Of a stretch of 64,000 nucleotides of DNA, positions 1-8,633 are shown piece by piece. The position numbers and the translations under genes were made by a program. The stretch is from Bacillus taeanensis (GTDB lineage Bacteria > Bacillota > Bacilli > Bacillales > UBA6769). Numbering within the stretch: position 1 is the first letter of the stretch; each line of letters opens with the position of its first letter. The notes beneath the pieces were generated by a model, which saw only the letters and a program-made list of their open reading frames with translations, searched no databases and was not told the origin of the DNA. Where the stretch lies: the NCBI RefSeq assembly GCF_003318295.1, contig NZ_QOCW01000006.1:120922-184921 (forward strand). The letters run 5' to 3'.

Positions 1-64
1 TTAAATAATTTTATTTATTACGTTATTTGATTAATCTTATTTAAAACTAAAATACATTTTCTGC

Positions 65-415
65 TCAATAGGAATACTCTTTGAAATTCTGTTGAGAGTT
101 TGCATAAAACTGAGCAGATGTAGATGGGGACAATGTAATGCTGTAACGTTGGCCGAGCTCCTGCTGCATTTGTTTTGTTAACAAAATTCCCCATAAGTTA
201 TGCTGCCTCTCAAGCTCCAACCCATTTTTTAATAAATAGTCACGTTCCCAATCAATCCACTCGCCATATTTTAAAGCCCACTGCACAAGTTCATTTTTTA
301 GCTGTGGTGACAAAGCTAACTCATCAAGATAAAGATTTGCATTGCAGGTTAAACACCAAATTGGTCCAGCGCATAGATCCGCTTCAAGCTTTAATTTTGT
401 ACAAAAGCACGCCAT
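65..415 (-). CDS. Small cysteine-containing protein of unknown function
   Basis: Open frame of 116 residues on the minus strand, starting with ATG behind a GGGTGGTGG-like ribosome binding site. The N-terminal third carries five cysteines (CFC near residue 3, then C15 and a CLTC motif near 21-24), which could bind a metal. The rest is soluble, rich in charged and aromatic residues, with no membrane segment. I do not recognise the family. It stands alone at the window edge, convergent to nothing visible, and upstream of the GntR gene's 3' end. A real small protein is likely from its start context and composition, but no function can be assigned. Confidence 0.55.
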   Translation of the reverse strand: MACFCTKLKLEADLCAGPIWCLTCNANLYLDELALSPQLKNELVQWALKYGEWIDWERDYLLKNGLELERQHNLWGILLTKQMQQELGQRYSITLSPSTSAQFYANSQQNFKEYSY

Positions 416-522
416 CTAGTCCACCACCCTTTGTATATTAAATCATTGACTTAAATCCATAGTAGAAAGAATTGAATAAAGAAAACTTGTTCGCTTCTCC
501 TATCCAATTCTTCCTTTGCTAC

Positions 523-1248
523 CTAATAACTCGATTTTCGCGATAGCTTAATTGTAAAAGAATACATGTCAGAGCGATAATAGGCCTCAAAATACTCTAC
601 AACATTGTTTTCCAAATCCGTAATTACGCGATCTGTAATTAAAATGCTCGTTTGATCTGTTACTTCTAAAAACGCTGCATCTTCCTCACTGACATACCCA
701 CTGGTAATCACCTGCTCTGCTTCCGCAAATGTGATGCCAAGTTCTTTCTCAAGCAAATCATAAATGGTAGCCTTGTCTAAGTCATACTTTGCCAGCTTTT
801 TACCTATTTCAATTGGATAATAGTGTTTTTCAATCGAAATAGGTGTATCATCTGCATAACGCAATCGTTTAATAAAGTAAGCTTTTTCAAGACCTGTGGC
901 ATCAACCACGTTTTCTGGAGCAGCAACAATGCCGTGTGAAATTAATTTTGCTCCCGGCTTCATTCCCATTTTTCGAACGGTTTCCGTTGTACTGCTGAGG
1001 CTTCCAAGCCAATCCTGCACAGGTTTTAACGATACAAATGTTCCTTTTCCATGCCGTTTTTCTAAAACCCCTTCTCGAACTAAATGAGCAATTGCTTCTC
1101 GAACTGTGCTTCTGCTAACTGAATATGTTTCCATAAATTCACGTTCACTCGGTATTTTTTCTTTATAACGTCCATCAATAATTTGCTTTTCTAATTTATT
1201 TTTTAACTGAATATGAAGTGGGATTGGATTATTATGATCAAGTGCCAT
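523..1248 (-). CDS. GntR-family transcriptional regulator with UTRA domain (HutC type)
   Basis: One-component repressor of about 241 residues. The N-terminal winged helix-turn-helix (about 8-72) shows the GntR signature with IPSERE and the SRSTVREAI recognition helix. A UTRA ligand-binding domain follows (about 95-235) and ends with a typical YRSDMYSF strand. UTRA domains usually bind small metabolites such as sugar phosphates or amino-acid derivatives; the ligand here is unknown. I chose the ATG at 1248 because AGAGGTG lies nine bases before it; the longer frame starts at a GTG inside that binding site. It is divergent from the YeiH-type transporter with about 230 bp between them, so control of itself or that transporter is possible but unproven. 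Confidence 0.85.
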   Translation of the reverse strand: MALDHNNPIPLHIQLKNKLEKQIIDGRYKEKIPSEREFMETYSVSRSTVREAIAHLVREGVLEKRHGKGTFVSLKPVQDWLGSLSSTTETVRKMGMKPGAKLISHGIVAAPENVVDATGLEKAYFIKRLRYADDTPISIEKHYYPIEIGKKLAKYDLDKATIYDLLEKELGITFAEAEQVITSGYVSEEDAAFLEVTDQTSILITDRVITDLENNVVEYFEAYYRSDMYSFTIKLSRKSSY

Positions 1249-1481
1249 CTTTTCTTTCACCTCTTTTCTTTTTATTATAGTAATGTCCGTACCAGTGTAA
1301 CAAATATAACCTCTTTCATATGAATGTACCCTTATTAAAACAAAACTTTACTGAAAATTCAATGAAATCGACTTCTTTTATGTTATTACAAATAATGATA
1401 ATTCTCATAAAAGATCTAAATGATTCCACCTACCTTTTCTGTGTTATGGTTTCAGTAACAATAATAAAGGAGAGGATGACA

Positions 1482-2543
1482 ATGGCATTACAGCAGGTTC
1501 AGCAGGAAAAACATGTAACAGCTGCGAATAGTACTACTGTAGAAGGACTTTCACATTCAAAGGGGTTTGTACGAGGATTACTTTTAACACTCGTTCTTGC
1601 AATTATTGCCGGGCAGCTTGCAAAACTGCCATTTCTTTCAATTATGGGAATTATGATTTTATCAATTTTGTTAGGGATGTCTTGGAAAAGCGTCATGTCT
1701 GTTCCAACCGGCGCAGCACCTGGAATTACATTCAGCAGTAAGATTTTACTTCGCGCAGGCATTATTTTAATGGGACTTCGCTTAAATCTTGAACAAATAG
1801 TAAACGCTGGATTATCTGTATTTTTAATCGATGTTATCGTAATCGCTTTCACTCTTGTTGTGATGATGAGTCTTGGAAAAGCTCTTTCTATTGATAAACA
1901 CTTATCAGCATTAATTGCTGTTGGAACAGCCGTTTGTGGGGCTGCAGCGATTGTTGCCGTCGCTCCGCTTATTAAAGGAAAAAAGGAATACACAGCACTT
2001 GCGGTTGCCTGTATTGCGATTTTAGGAACAGTTGGGGCGATTCTTTACATTTTGTTATACCCGCTTCTTGGTCTTAATTCCTATTCATACGGTGTATTAG
2101 TAGGTGCCACCCTTCATGAGCTTGCCCATGTAATTGCCGCTGCGATTCCCGGTGGAGAAGTAAGCAGTGAAACAGCTCTTCTTGTAAAACTGGGCAGAGT
2201 CGCCCTGTTAATTCCTGTTGCCCTTATTTTAGGCTTTATCTTTTCACGAAACGATGGAACGAAAACCGCTGAGAAAAAATCATTTAAAGATCTTCCTGTT
2301 CCATGGTTTATTTTTGGATTTTTAGCCATGAGTGTTGTGAATACACTCCAATTGTTAAGTGCTTCTGTTACAAATGCTCTCATTTTTATAAGCATCTATT
2401 TGTTATCAATGGCAATGGCTGGACTTGGACTAAGCATTAACTTTGGTGATTTTAAAAAAGTCGGAATTAAACCGGTTATTGTTGGCATACTTGGATTTAT
2501 GGCTCTTTCACTATTAAGTCCGTTCTTACTGTACCTGCTTTAA
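1482..2543 (+). CDS. YeiH/UPF0324-family membrane transporter (putative sulfate exporter family)
   Basis: Integral membrane protein of 353 residues with about nine to ten hydrophobic segments. Family hallmarks are the conserved stretches around GMSWKSV, RAGIILMGLRL, GTAVCGAAAI and LHELAHVIAA. The longer open frame begins at 1320, but its extra N-terminus looks non-coding; AAAGGAGAGG at 1466-1475 places the start at ATG 1482. Members of this family are annotated as putative sulfate exporters, with weak experimental support. A LysR regulator follows after 24 bp on the same strand, the same pairing as YeiH/YeiE-type loci, so the regulator probably controls this gene. Confidence 0.85.
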   Translation: MALQQVQQEKHVTAANSTTVEGLSHSKGFVRGLLLTLVLAIIAGQLAKLPFLSIMGIMILSILLGMSWKSVMSVPTGAAPGITFSSKILLRAGIILMGLRLNLEQIVNAGLSVFLIDVIVIAFTLVVMMSLGKALSIDKHLSALIAVGTAVCGAAAIVAVAPLIKGKKEYTALAVACIAILGTVGAILYILLYPLLGLNSYSYGVLVGATLHELAHVIAAAIPGGEVSSETALLVKLGRVALLIPVALILGFIFSRNDGTKTAEKKSFKDLPVPWFIFGFLAMSVVNTLQLLSASVTNALIFISIYLLSMAMAGLGLSINFGDFKKVGIKPVIVGILGFMALSLLSPFLLYLL

Positions 2544-2567
2544 CAAACTTTAAAGAGGGGGAAGCTT

Positions 2568-3494
2568 ATGAACATTGAACATTTAAAAGTCTTTTATACA
2601 GCTGCAAAAACAAAAAATTTCTCTGAAACGGCGAGGGCGCTTCACCTTTCACAACCGACTGTAAGCTCGCAAATTCGTCAGCTGGAAGAACATTTAAACA
2701 CAAAGTTATTCCATCGTACAACTAAAAAAATTGAGTTAACGACTTCTGGAAAAATGCTTTTTCAATACACCGATCAAATTCTATCATTAATTTACGAAGC
2801 AGAAAAAGATATTAACCTGCTTTCTAATACGATTCATGGTGATTTAACGATTGGCGCCAGCTTAACAATTGGCGAGTATATTTTACCTTCTATTCTTGGA
2901 AAGTTTAAAAGAAAGCATCCTCATATTAATCTCATTATGAAAACATTTAATTCGGAACAAATTATTTCAAATCTTCATCACGGCGAAATTGAAGTTGGTT
3001 TTATTGAATCAACATTGTTTTACCCGCACTTAGAACAGCAGGCATTTCTTGAAGATGAATTAGTGATTATTACATCAACACATCCGTCTCATTCGATTAT
3101 TGGAGATCGGACACATATTACCCATGAAGAACTCTTTCAGCTTCCGATTATCTTACGTGAACAAGGATCCGGCACAAGACAGGTGATCGAAGAAAACTTC
3201 CAAAAACACCATCTCGATCCAAATAAATTGAATGTCATGTTAGAACTTCCGAATACTGAAGCAATTAAATCGACTGTGGAATCTGGGATGGGAATTTCGA
3301 TTATTTCAAAATCATCGATTAAAAAAGAACTACAAATCGGCTCCCTAAGAACGGTTGCCATTGAAGGAATTCAAATGAAAAGATACTTTTATACAGTTCA
3401 TAATAAACAGCAGTTAACACCAGCTGCAGAGTTATTTTTAACATTTACTCACGAACATTTTCAATACGAACAGCTCTCATTACGTATATCTTAA
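2568..3494 (+). CDS. LysR-family transcriptional regulator
   Basis: A 308-residue LysR-type regulator. The N-terminal winged helix (1-60) contains the canonical FSETARALHLSQPTVSSQI recognition region. The periplasmic-binding-like effector domain runs from about 90 to 295, including the EQGSGTR motif often found in CysL/CbbR-like members. It lies 24 bp behind the YeiH-type transporter, with a GAGGGGGAAGC binding site, so the two form an operon. CysL-like regulators often sense sulfur or nitrogen intermediates; this assignment is inferred only from subfamily resemblance. A perfect 22-bp palindrome and a strong terminator follow at once. Confidence 0.88.
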   Translation: MNIEHLKVFYTAAKTKNFSETARALHLSQPTVSSQIRQLEEHLNTKLFHRTTKKIELTTSGKMLFQYTDQILSLIYEAEKDINLLSNTIHGDLTIGASLTIGEYILPSILGKFKRKHPHINLIMKTFNSEQIISNLHHGEIEVGFIESTLFYPHLEQQAFLEDELVIITSTHPSHSIIGDRTHITHEELFQLPIILREQGSGTRQVIEENFQKHHLDPNKLNVMLELPNTEAIKSTVESGMGISIISKSSIKKELQIGSLRTVAIEGIQMKRYFYTVHNKQQLTPAAELFLTFTHEHFQYEQLSLRIS

Positions 3495-3498
3495 TTGG

Positions 3499-3520
3499 TA
3501 CGAACATCCGGATGTTCGTA
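3499..3520. repeat. Perfect 22-bp palindrome
   Basis: The sequence reads the same on both strands, with half-site TACGAACATCC. It lies five bases after the LysR stop codon and before a separate rho-independent terminator. It has no loop and no T-tract of its own, so it looks more like a protein-binding site than a terminator. The binding protein is unknown. Confidence 0.7.
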
Positions 3521-3525
3521 ATACT

Positions 3526-3572
3526 AAAAGGAGACACTTATCCCGCTATTGGATAAGTGTCTCCTTTTTAAA
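3526..3572 (+). terminator. Rho-independent terminator after the yeiH-lysR operon
   Basis: Eighteen-base-pair perfect stem (left arm AAAAGGAGACACTTATCC, seven-base loop CGCTATT) followed by a T-run. Confidence 0.9.
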
Positions 3573-3619
3573 ACAGGTTTCCCAACTTTTTCTCTACCAC
3601 ATGTAAATATATATCAAGA

Positions 3620-3674
3620 TTGACAAATTTCAAAAATCAGATTATAGTATCTTCATAAGTGATAATGATTATCA
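3620..3674 (+). promoter_or_regulatory. Sigma-A promoter with perfect 7-1-7 Fur box
   Basis: TTGACA (3620-3625) and TATAGT (3643-3648) are separated by exactly 17 bases. Directly downstream, 3660-3674 is TGATAAT-G-ATTATCA, a perfect inverted 7-1-7 Fur operator overlapping the expected transcription start. An iron-repressed promoter is the straightforward reading. The gene it drives is only a stub. Confidence 0.85.
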
Positions 3675-3713
3675 ATACTATTTACATATTGATTAAAAAT
3701 TGGAGGTTACAGC

Positions 3714-3875
3714 ATGGTTCACCTTTACACAAAAGATTTACACATTAGCTATGGTGAACGGACAATTGTAAAGGATCTCACGATTGACATACCTGATAAA
3801 AAAATTACAACAATTATCGGTTCCAATGGCTGCGGAAAATCGACGCTTTTAATTAAAAAGAGTCATCTCAATTAG
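3714..3875 (+). pseudogene. Truncated siderophore ABC transporter ATP-binding protein (FecE/YusV-like stub)
   Basis: Begins with a normal ATG behind TTGGAGG and encodes the first 46 residues of an iron-siderophore ABC ATPase: an N-terminal YTKDLHISYGER strand region and an intact Walker A (GSNGCGKST, residues 36-44). Homology then stops; six unrelated residues lead to TAG. The Q-loop, signature motif and Walker B are missing, so it cannot be an active ATPase. An imperfect inverted repeat (GTCATCTCAATT near 3862 and AATTGAGACGAC near 3892) marks the point where the rest was lost, perhaps the old terminator or a deletion scar. Promoter, Fur box and start are still perfect, which suggests a recent deletion. 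Confidence 0.85.
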
Positions 3876-3987
3876 TCAATAATGTTAACCAATTGAGACG
3901 ACCATTCAACATACACTTAAACTATTCAATTGAATAAGCGTTCTGCATTTATTCTTACTATTCCATCATGCTTTTTCACTTTTAAAA

Positions 3988-4833
3988 TTATACAAACTGT
4001 TTTTGAATACTGGCTCCATATACTTCCTTCGCATCATGCACCGTAATAAAGGCGCGAGGATCCACTTCAAAAATAAACTTTTTCAGCAGCGAAAAGTCTT
4101 TATTATTTAAAATCGTTGTAATCACTTGCTTTTCGCTGTTTGAATAACCGCCAACCGCAGCATGCATAGTCGTTCCTTTACCAAGACCTTTCACAATGTA
4201 ATTACGAATTTCCTCGCTTTGTTCGCTAATAATCACAATTTCTTTATGATTATTAAACTGCTGCAGCACATAATCAATAATAAAACCGTTTAAAAAGACG
4301 CCAAACACTCCGTACATCGCCTTTTCAACTCCAAAAATAAATGCCGCAGAGACTGCAATAAAAATATCGCACATTAACACAGCTTTTCCAATATTAATTG
4401 ACACATACTTATTTAAAATCATCGCCAAAATATCCGTTCCCCCGGTTGAAGTGCCTTGGCTAAATACAAGTGCCATTCCAAATGCGCCAATTGAAAAACC
4501 AATCAAAAGCTGAATCAGAATATCTTCTCCCAGCGGCTGAGCGACTGGAAAAAGGAAATCTAGTAGATAAACAAAACCCGAAAGCACAAAACTAGCATAA
4601 ATCGTTTTTGCCCCAAAGCTAAATCCTAAAAAAATAAAACCAACAATAAACAAAACAAGGTTAATACAAATCATAATTAAACCAATCGATATATCAGGAA
4701 GCAGTTTGTTCGTTAGTACGGAAAGACCGGTCACCCCTCCAGCTGCTAAAGAGTTAGGAACTAGAAAATAGTGAACATTCATCGCAATTAACAACAAACC
4801 TGCATGTATAAGTAAAATTTCTTTTAATTTCAT
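3988..4833 (-). CDS. YitT family membrane protein (DUF161/DUF2179)
   Basis: A 281-residue protein with five to six hydrophobic segments in residues 5-180, including the conserved PNSLAAGGVTGL and GTSTGGTDI motifs, then a cytosolic DUF2179 domain (about 215-270). Many Bacillus genomes carry several paralogs; their function is not established. Start is ATG behind a GGAGGG site. Monocistronic as far as can be seen. Confidence 0.88.
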   Translation of the reverse strand: MKLKEILLIHAGLLLIAMNVHYFLVPNSLAAGGVTGLSVLTNKLLPDISIGLIMICINLVLFIVGFIFLGFSFGAKTIYASFVLSGFVYLLDFLFPVAQPLGEDILIQLLIGFSIGAFGMALVFSQGTSTGGTDILAMILNKYVSINIGKAVLMCDIFIAVSAAFIFGVEKAMYGVFGVFLNGFIIDYVLQQFNNHKEIVIISEQSEEIRNYIVKGLGKGTTMHAAVGGYSNSEKQVITTILNNKDFSLLKKFIFEVDPRAFITVHDAKEVYGASIQKQFV

Positions 4834-5077
4834 GAAAAACCCTCCATAATTCCACGTACATTATTACGTCACAAGCGCAAATTATAACGCTGCTTATGTT
4901 ATTTGTAAATAGCTTTATTTAAAAAGATTCGGAGGTTATTTTTTGATTCTAAAGTTCGCTAAAGAAATCTTTCAATTGTTGCACATCTTCCTTTATTGCT
5001 AATACGATTATTACCACTTAAGTTGACGATGAGAAAACAGAACCATTTCAAAGTTCAAAAAGATTCACACCTCCAAA

Positions 5078-5227
5078 TCACTTAACTCCTAATAAAAAAA
5101 CAATTACTATTGATAAAAAAGCACTTATTAACAGCGACATAAGCCAATGACCTTTTTTTGTCGTTTTTAAAACAATATTTAAAATTGAACTAATGCAAAA
5201 TAAAAGTAAAAAAACGAATAAAATCAT
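5078..5227 (-). CDS. Possible 49-residue two-helix membrane protein
   Basis: Too short for most gene callers. ATG at 5227 follows TTTGGAG with six bases between. The translation is almost entirely two hydrophobic helices (about 2-20 and 30-46) separated by a basic turn KTTKKGHW, a positive-inside hairpin. It ends shortly before the YitT promoter region and lies 70 bp downstream of another unknown minus-strand gene, so the two may be co-transcribed. No family recognised. The start context and clean topology support it, but composition alone could mislead in AT-rich DNA. Confidence 0.45.
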   Translation of the reverse strand: MILFVFLLLFCISSILNIVLKTTKKGHWLMSLLISAFLSIVIVFLLGVK

Positions 5228-5297
5228 ATATAACTCCAAATAATCTCCTCTTTTCAATAAGTTGAATAATCTAAGCTATTGCAGTCAATTGGAAAAA

Positions 5298-5675
5298 TCA
5301 CTTCTTAAAGCCATCGATGTTCCAATTCCAATTTGGATTAATAACTTCCATGAATTCTTTAATCTGTTCTTCCTTTAAATCCCTCTCACCTGCTGCATTA
5401 TTACAGTACGATTTAAGCTCCCAAGTATCATCATAAGGCTTTTTTGGATCTTTCCGCTTTACACCGAACGTATAATCTTTATCTTCAATTTCAACTTGAA
5501 CCGATAATATATCACCATAAAGCACAAAATTTCGCATCTGCATTATTTCTACCTCTAATTTTTCGCGAAAATCATAGTCATATATTACATACGAAATTTT
5601 CCGATAAAATGTTTCAAATTTCCCTCTTTCTGCTGAATGTGTTAAGGTTAAATGATAATAATACATACATGCCAA
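5298..5675 (-). CDS. Unknown small protein, probable TTG start
   Basis: Frame of up to 129 residues. The first codon (GTG, 5687) lies inside the AAGGAGG binding site; the TTG at 5675, ten bases beyond it, gives 125 residues and is my choice. A short N-terminal aromatic stretch is followed by a charged, beta-prone body and a C-terminal helix and NPNWNWNIDGF tail. No membrane segment, no cysteine motif and no family recognised. It points towards the small two-helix ORF downstream and may form a two-gene unit with it. Confidence 0.55.
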   Translation of the reverse strand: MACMYYYHLTLTHSAERGKFETFYRKISYVIYDYDFREKLEVEIMQMRNFVLYGDILSVQVEIEDKDYTFGVKRKDPKKPYDDTWELKSYCNNAAGERDLKEEQIKEFMEVINPNWNWNIDGFKK

Positions 5676-5749
5676 AATAAAAAACACCTCCTTGTGACAG
5701 AAGATGCACCTTTATTTCCTACTAAAGTACCTATAATAGCTATTCAGAA

Positions 5750-5789
5750 AACAAAAGCAGAGTCCCCCTAAGAAGATTCTGCTTTTGTT
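5750..5789 (-). terminator. Terminator of the Cthe_2159-like lipoprotein gene
   Basis: Inverted repeat AACAAAAGCAGA / TCTGCTTTTGTT with a 16-base loop, just after the lipoprotein stop codon in its direction of transcription. Confidence 0.7.
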
Positions 5790-5802
5790 CATTGTACCTA
5801 TT

Positions 5803-7758
5803 CTACTGCTGCATCATGCTTCCCTGTTCAGGTCGAGCCGGTCGTTCGCCGGAAAATCCTTCAGGTGATCCACCTTCAGGACGCTGGCCGCCTCCTTGAA
5901 AGTTTCCTCCAGGACCGGAACTTCTTCCTGTCGTTACACCTGATTCATTTAACCATGTAACAGAATCAGTAATTGTAAAATCAATTAGCTTTGTTCCGTT
6001 TGTATATTCTCCTTCTGTAGAAAGACCGTTTGTGCTGCTTCCTGAAAACGAGCCGCCTGAATAAAGCGTGTAATCTGTATCCTTTTTAAGGTTAGGTGAG
6101 CTAATAAAAACAGATTGATAGCTTTTCGCTGGTGTGAATGCTGCAACCGTATTACCTTCACTGTCTTCTAGATAGACTAACGTTCCAGCCTCTTGTGTTT
6201 GCGGATATGTCATTAAAATAGAAGACTGTGTTGATTGCTCAGAAGCCGCCTGCGCCATCCCTGCACTTCCAGCTGCGATGATTAGTCCTCCGCTTATTTC
6301 AAAAGTGCCATCATAATCAAGCGGACCATTGCCATTGTCGGTTGGACCATTTACAATGACAGTTCCATCCGTCATATAAATCGAACCATTAGAATCCAAA
6401 CCGTCACCAGACGCATTTACAGTCACATTTCCACCATTGATCGTAAGCGTACCACTTCCTGAAGACATCATGTCCATTCCTGAACCGTCATTTCCACCGC
6501 CAACGTTAATGCCATCATCACTAGCAGTAACATTAATTGTGCCTGCTGCAATTGTAATTTGCTGACTTTCAATGCCTTCATAGCTTTTCGTAATCGTAAT
6601 GTTTCCACCGGCTGTTTCAATCAATGCATCAGCATGAATGCCGTCATCTCCGCTCGCGATTGTAAATTCTCCACCGCCAATCGTAAGCGTATCATTGCTG
6701 TGAAGCGCATCATCAGCCGCGTCAATCGTGAAAGTTCCGCCTAGAATCGCAAGTTCTCCCGCCGCTTTCAATCCTTTTCCGCTGTCTGTATCGCTTACTG
6801 CAGTTGTTTCATTTGTCCATGAACCTCTTTGATTCCCTCTATTTGCGATGCTGTCAGGACTGCCGCCGCCTGAAGTAATATCATACGATCCCCCTACAGC
6901 GTATAGAGAAGTTTCTGCCTGCATCCCGTCACTGCTAGCTGTTATATTCATACTTCCGCCTTCAAGCATAATAAATCCTTTTGAAGCATCTTCGTCATTT
7001 GACGATTTCATCCCATCACCGCCAGCATCAATTGTGACCTTTCCTTCCTTCAGCGCAACGAAATCGCGGCCCAATACGCCATCATCAACAGCTGTAATGT
7101 TAATCGTGCCTTCCATCATTCTTAATTCGTCTTTACTCGTTATACCATTATTGTAATTTCCCTGTACTGTTAACTGACCAGATCCGTTAATCGTAAGGTC
7201 GTCCTTACTAAAAACAGCTGCATTCGGCTCATCCTCAGAATCAGTGTTCACATACTGCGTTCCGTCAGAAACCGTATTTTCTGTACCTTCTGCTAAAGTG
7301 AGAATGGTTTTCTGCGCATTTTTTACATAAATCGCTGAGCTTTCACTGCTGTTAATTTCTGCGCCATTTAAAACTAACTGCACTGTACCTTTATCTTCAG
7401 CATCAATAACGACTTGACCGTTTTCTAATTCACCGCTTAACGCATAAACGCCTGCTGCTTTAATCGTAATCGTACTATTTGAAACGATCACAGCCGCTGA
7501 TGAATTAACATTTGCACTGCTGCCTGTTAATTCAATAACCGTAGGATTTTTATCTTCCCAGCTGCTGTCATAATCCTCTTCATTGTACGTAACCTTCTGA
7601 CTAATCTCACTGCTTATTTCTTCTACAGTTTCGGTGTTTACTGTTTCGGTTTGTGTGCTGTTTTCCTTTACAGATTCAGCATCTGGACTGCACGCAAACA
7701 ACATTGTTGAACATAACAGCGCTGCTGCCGCTTTTGAGTATTTTGTTTTTCGTTTCAT
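5803..7758 (-). CDS. Surface lipoprotein with Cthe_2159-type carbohydrate-binding beta-helix domain (DUF4353)
   Basis: A 651-residue secreted lipoprotein: basic N-terminus, hydrophobic segment and lipobox LFAC with cysteine near residue 23. After a Ser/Thr/Glu-rich linker (about 24-65) come many short beta-strand turns with recurring Gly-Asp/Asn motifs (DDGI, GDGM, DDAL, GDGL), as in the parallel beta-helix Cthe_2159 family, whose founder binds acidic sugars such as polygalacturonate and calcium. A Gly/Pro-rich tail (about 608-651) follows. It is divergent from a two-component system and has a promoter matching that of the VTC gene, which argues for joint control. Ligand and role are inferred from the family only. 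ATG 7758 follows AAGGAG. Confidence 0.85.
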   Translation of the reverse strand: MKRKTKYSKAAAALLCSTMLFACSPDAESVKENSTQTETVNTETVEEISSEISQKVTYNEEDYDSSWEDKNPTVIELTGSSANVNSSAAVIVSNSTITIKAAGVYALSGELENGQVVIDAEDKGTVQLVLNGAEINSSESSAIYVKNAQKTILTLAEGTENTVSDGTQYVNTDSEDEPNAAVFSKDDLTINGSGQLTVQGNYNNGITSKDELRMMEGTINITAVDDGVLGRDFVALKEGKVTIDAGGDGMKSSNDEDASKGFIMLEGGSMNITASSDGMQAETSLYAVGGSYDITSGGGSPDSIANRGNQRGSWTNETTAVSDTDSGKGLKAAGELAILGGTFTIDAADDALHSNDTLTIGGGEFTIASGDDGIHADALIETAGGNITITKSYEGIESQQITIAAGTINVTASDDGINVGGGNDGSGMDMMSSGSGTLTINGGNVTVNASGDGLDSNGSIYMTDGTVIVNGPTDNGNGPLDYDGTFEISGGLIIAAGSAGMAQAASEQSTQSSILMTYPQTQEAGTLVYLEDSEGNTVAAFTPAKSYQSVFISSPNLKKDTDYTLYSGGSFSGSSTNGLSTEGEYTNGTKLIDFTITDSVTWLNESGVTTGRSSGPGGNFQGGGQRPEGGSPEGFSGERPARPEQGSMMQQ

Positions 7759-7827
7759 ATTTATAAACTCCTTTTCTCTATTTTAAGATTTCTTATCTTT
7801 TTTTAAGTATTGCTTCTGTTCCGTACT

Positions 7828-7862
7828 CACATTATTGAAAACGAACCTTAACAAAACCTTAA
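7828..7862 (-). promoter_or_regulatory. Direct-repeat operator and -10 of the lipoprotein gene
   Basis: Read on the minus strand: TTAAGGTT (7862-7855), TTG, TTAAGGTT (7851-7844), seven bases, then -10 AATAAT followed by GTG. Two tandem half-sites with an 11-bp period are typical of OmpR-family regulators. The same arrangement, with the same distance to the -10, occurs before the VTC gene at 9973-10007. The adjacent OmpR-type regulator is the natural candidate binder. Confidence 0.75.
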
Positions 7863-7879
7863 AAACGTGAAGAAATCAT

Positions 7880-7907
7880 TTGCATTTATTTTAATTCGCT
7901 CTATAAT
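7880..7907 (+). promoter_or_regulatory. Sigma-A promoter of the two-component operon
   Basis: TTGCAT (7880-7885) and TATAAT (7902-7907) separated by 16 bases, 39 bp before the regulator start. The direct-repeat operator lies 17 bp upstream of the -35, so autoregulation is possible. Confidence 0.65.
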
Positions 7908-7946
7908 CGAACTTAAACAAATGAGGCGAAAAAAAGGAGTCTATGT

Positions 7947-8633
7947 ATGAAGTTGTTAATTATTGAAGATGATAAGCATCTTTCAGGAACAATTCAAGAA
8001 ACAACAAAAGAGCTTTTTGAAACGGTACAAGCTTTCGATGGCGAAGAAGGACTATTTTTAGCAGAACAAAATATTTTTGATGTCATTATTTTAGACATTA
8101 TGCTTCCTTATATGAATGGCTATGAAGTATTATCTGAACTGCGAAAGAAAAAGGTTACAACACCCGTTATTATGCTGACTGCTAAAGACGGCATTGATGA
8201 TAAAATTCAAGGATTTAAAGTAGGTGCGGATGATTATTTAGTAAAACCTTTTCACCGCGAAGAGCTTCTCTTACGGTTAGAAGCAATGGTAAGGAGATCT
8301 GGAGGCATGCTGAAAGAAAATGTTCTTACATTTAAAGAACTAGAACTTAATTTAAAAAACAAAACCGCTTCGATCGGAGAAAATCTTGTAAAGTTAAACG
8401 GAAAACAATTTGATTTACTTGAGTATCTTATAAACAATAAAAATACAATTTTAACGAAAGAACAAATTTTTGACCGCATTTGGGGATTTGAATCTGACAC
8501 ATCAACTACAGTTGTTGAAGTGTATGCGAGCAATTTACGAAAAAGTTTAAAACCGTATCAATATGATCAATACATTAAAACATTCCGCGGCTTAGGTTAT
8601 ATGCTGACGGACAGCGGTGAAAACAATGATTAA
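7947..8633 (+). CDS. OmpR-family response regulator
   Basis: A 228-residue regulator: receiver domain (1-115) with acidic pocket E7/D8/D9, phosphoacceptor D50 in ILDIMLP and K in LVKPF, then an OmpR/PhoB winged-helix domain (about 130-222) with the FDLLEYL and SNLRKSL elements. ATG follows AAAAGGAG. The histidine-kinase gene overlaps its last codons, so the pair is translationally coupled. The flanking lipoprotein and VTC promoters carry identical tandem TTAAGGTT sites suited to this class, so both are its likely targets. Confidence 0.93.
   Translation: MKLLIIEDDKHLSGTIQETTKELFETVQAFDGEEGLFLAEQNIFDVIILDIMLPYMNGYEVLSELRKKKVTTPVIMLTAKDGIDDKIQGFKVGADDYLVKPFHREELLLRLEAMVRRSGGMLKENVLTFKELELNLKNKTASIGENLVKLNGKQFDLLEYLINNKNTILTKEQIFDRIWGFESDTSTTVVEVYASNLRKSLKPYQYDQYIKTFRGLGYMLTDSGENND

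Noticed and set aside
1320..1481. Extended N-terminus of the YeiH-type protein
   Set aside because: The upstream 54 codons lack a binding site and are unlike the family, while AAAGGAGAGG points to ATG 1482.
3501..3518. LexA/SOS box (CGAAC ... GTTCG)
   Set aside because: The Bacillus SOS box has four bases between the half-sites; here there are eight, and no SOS gene is adjacent.
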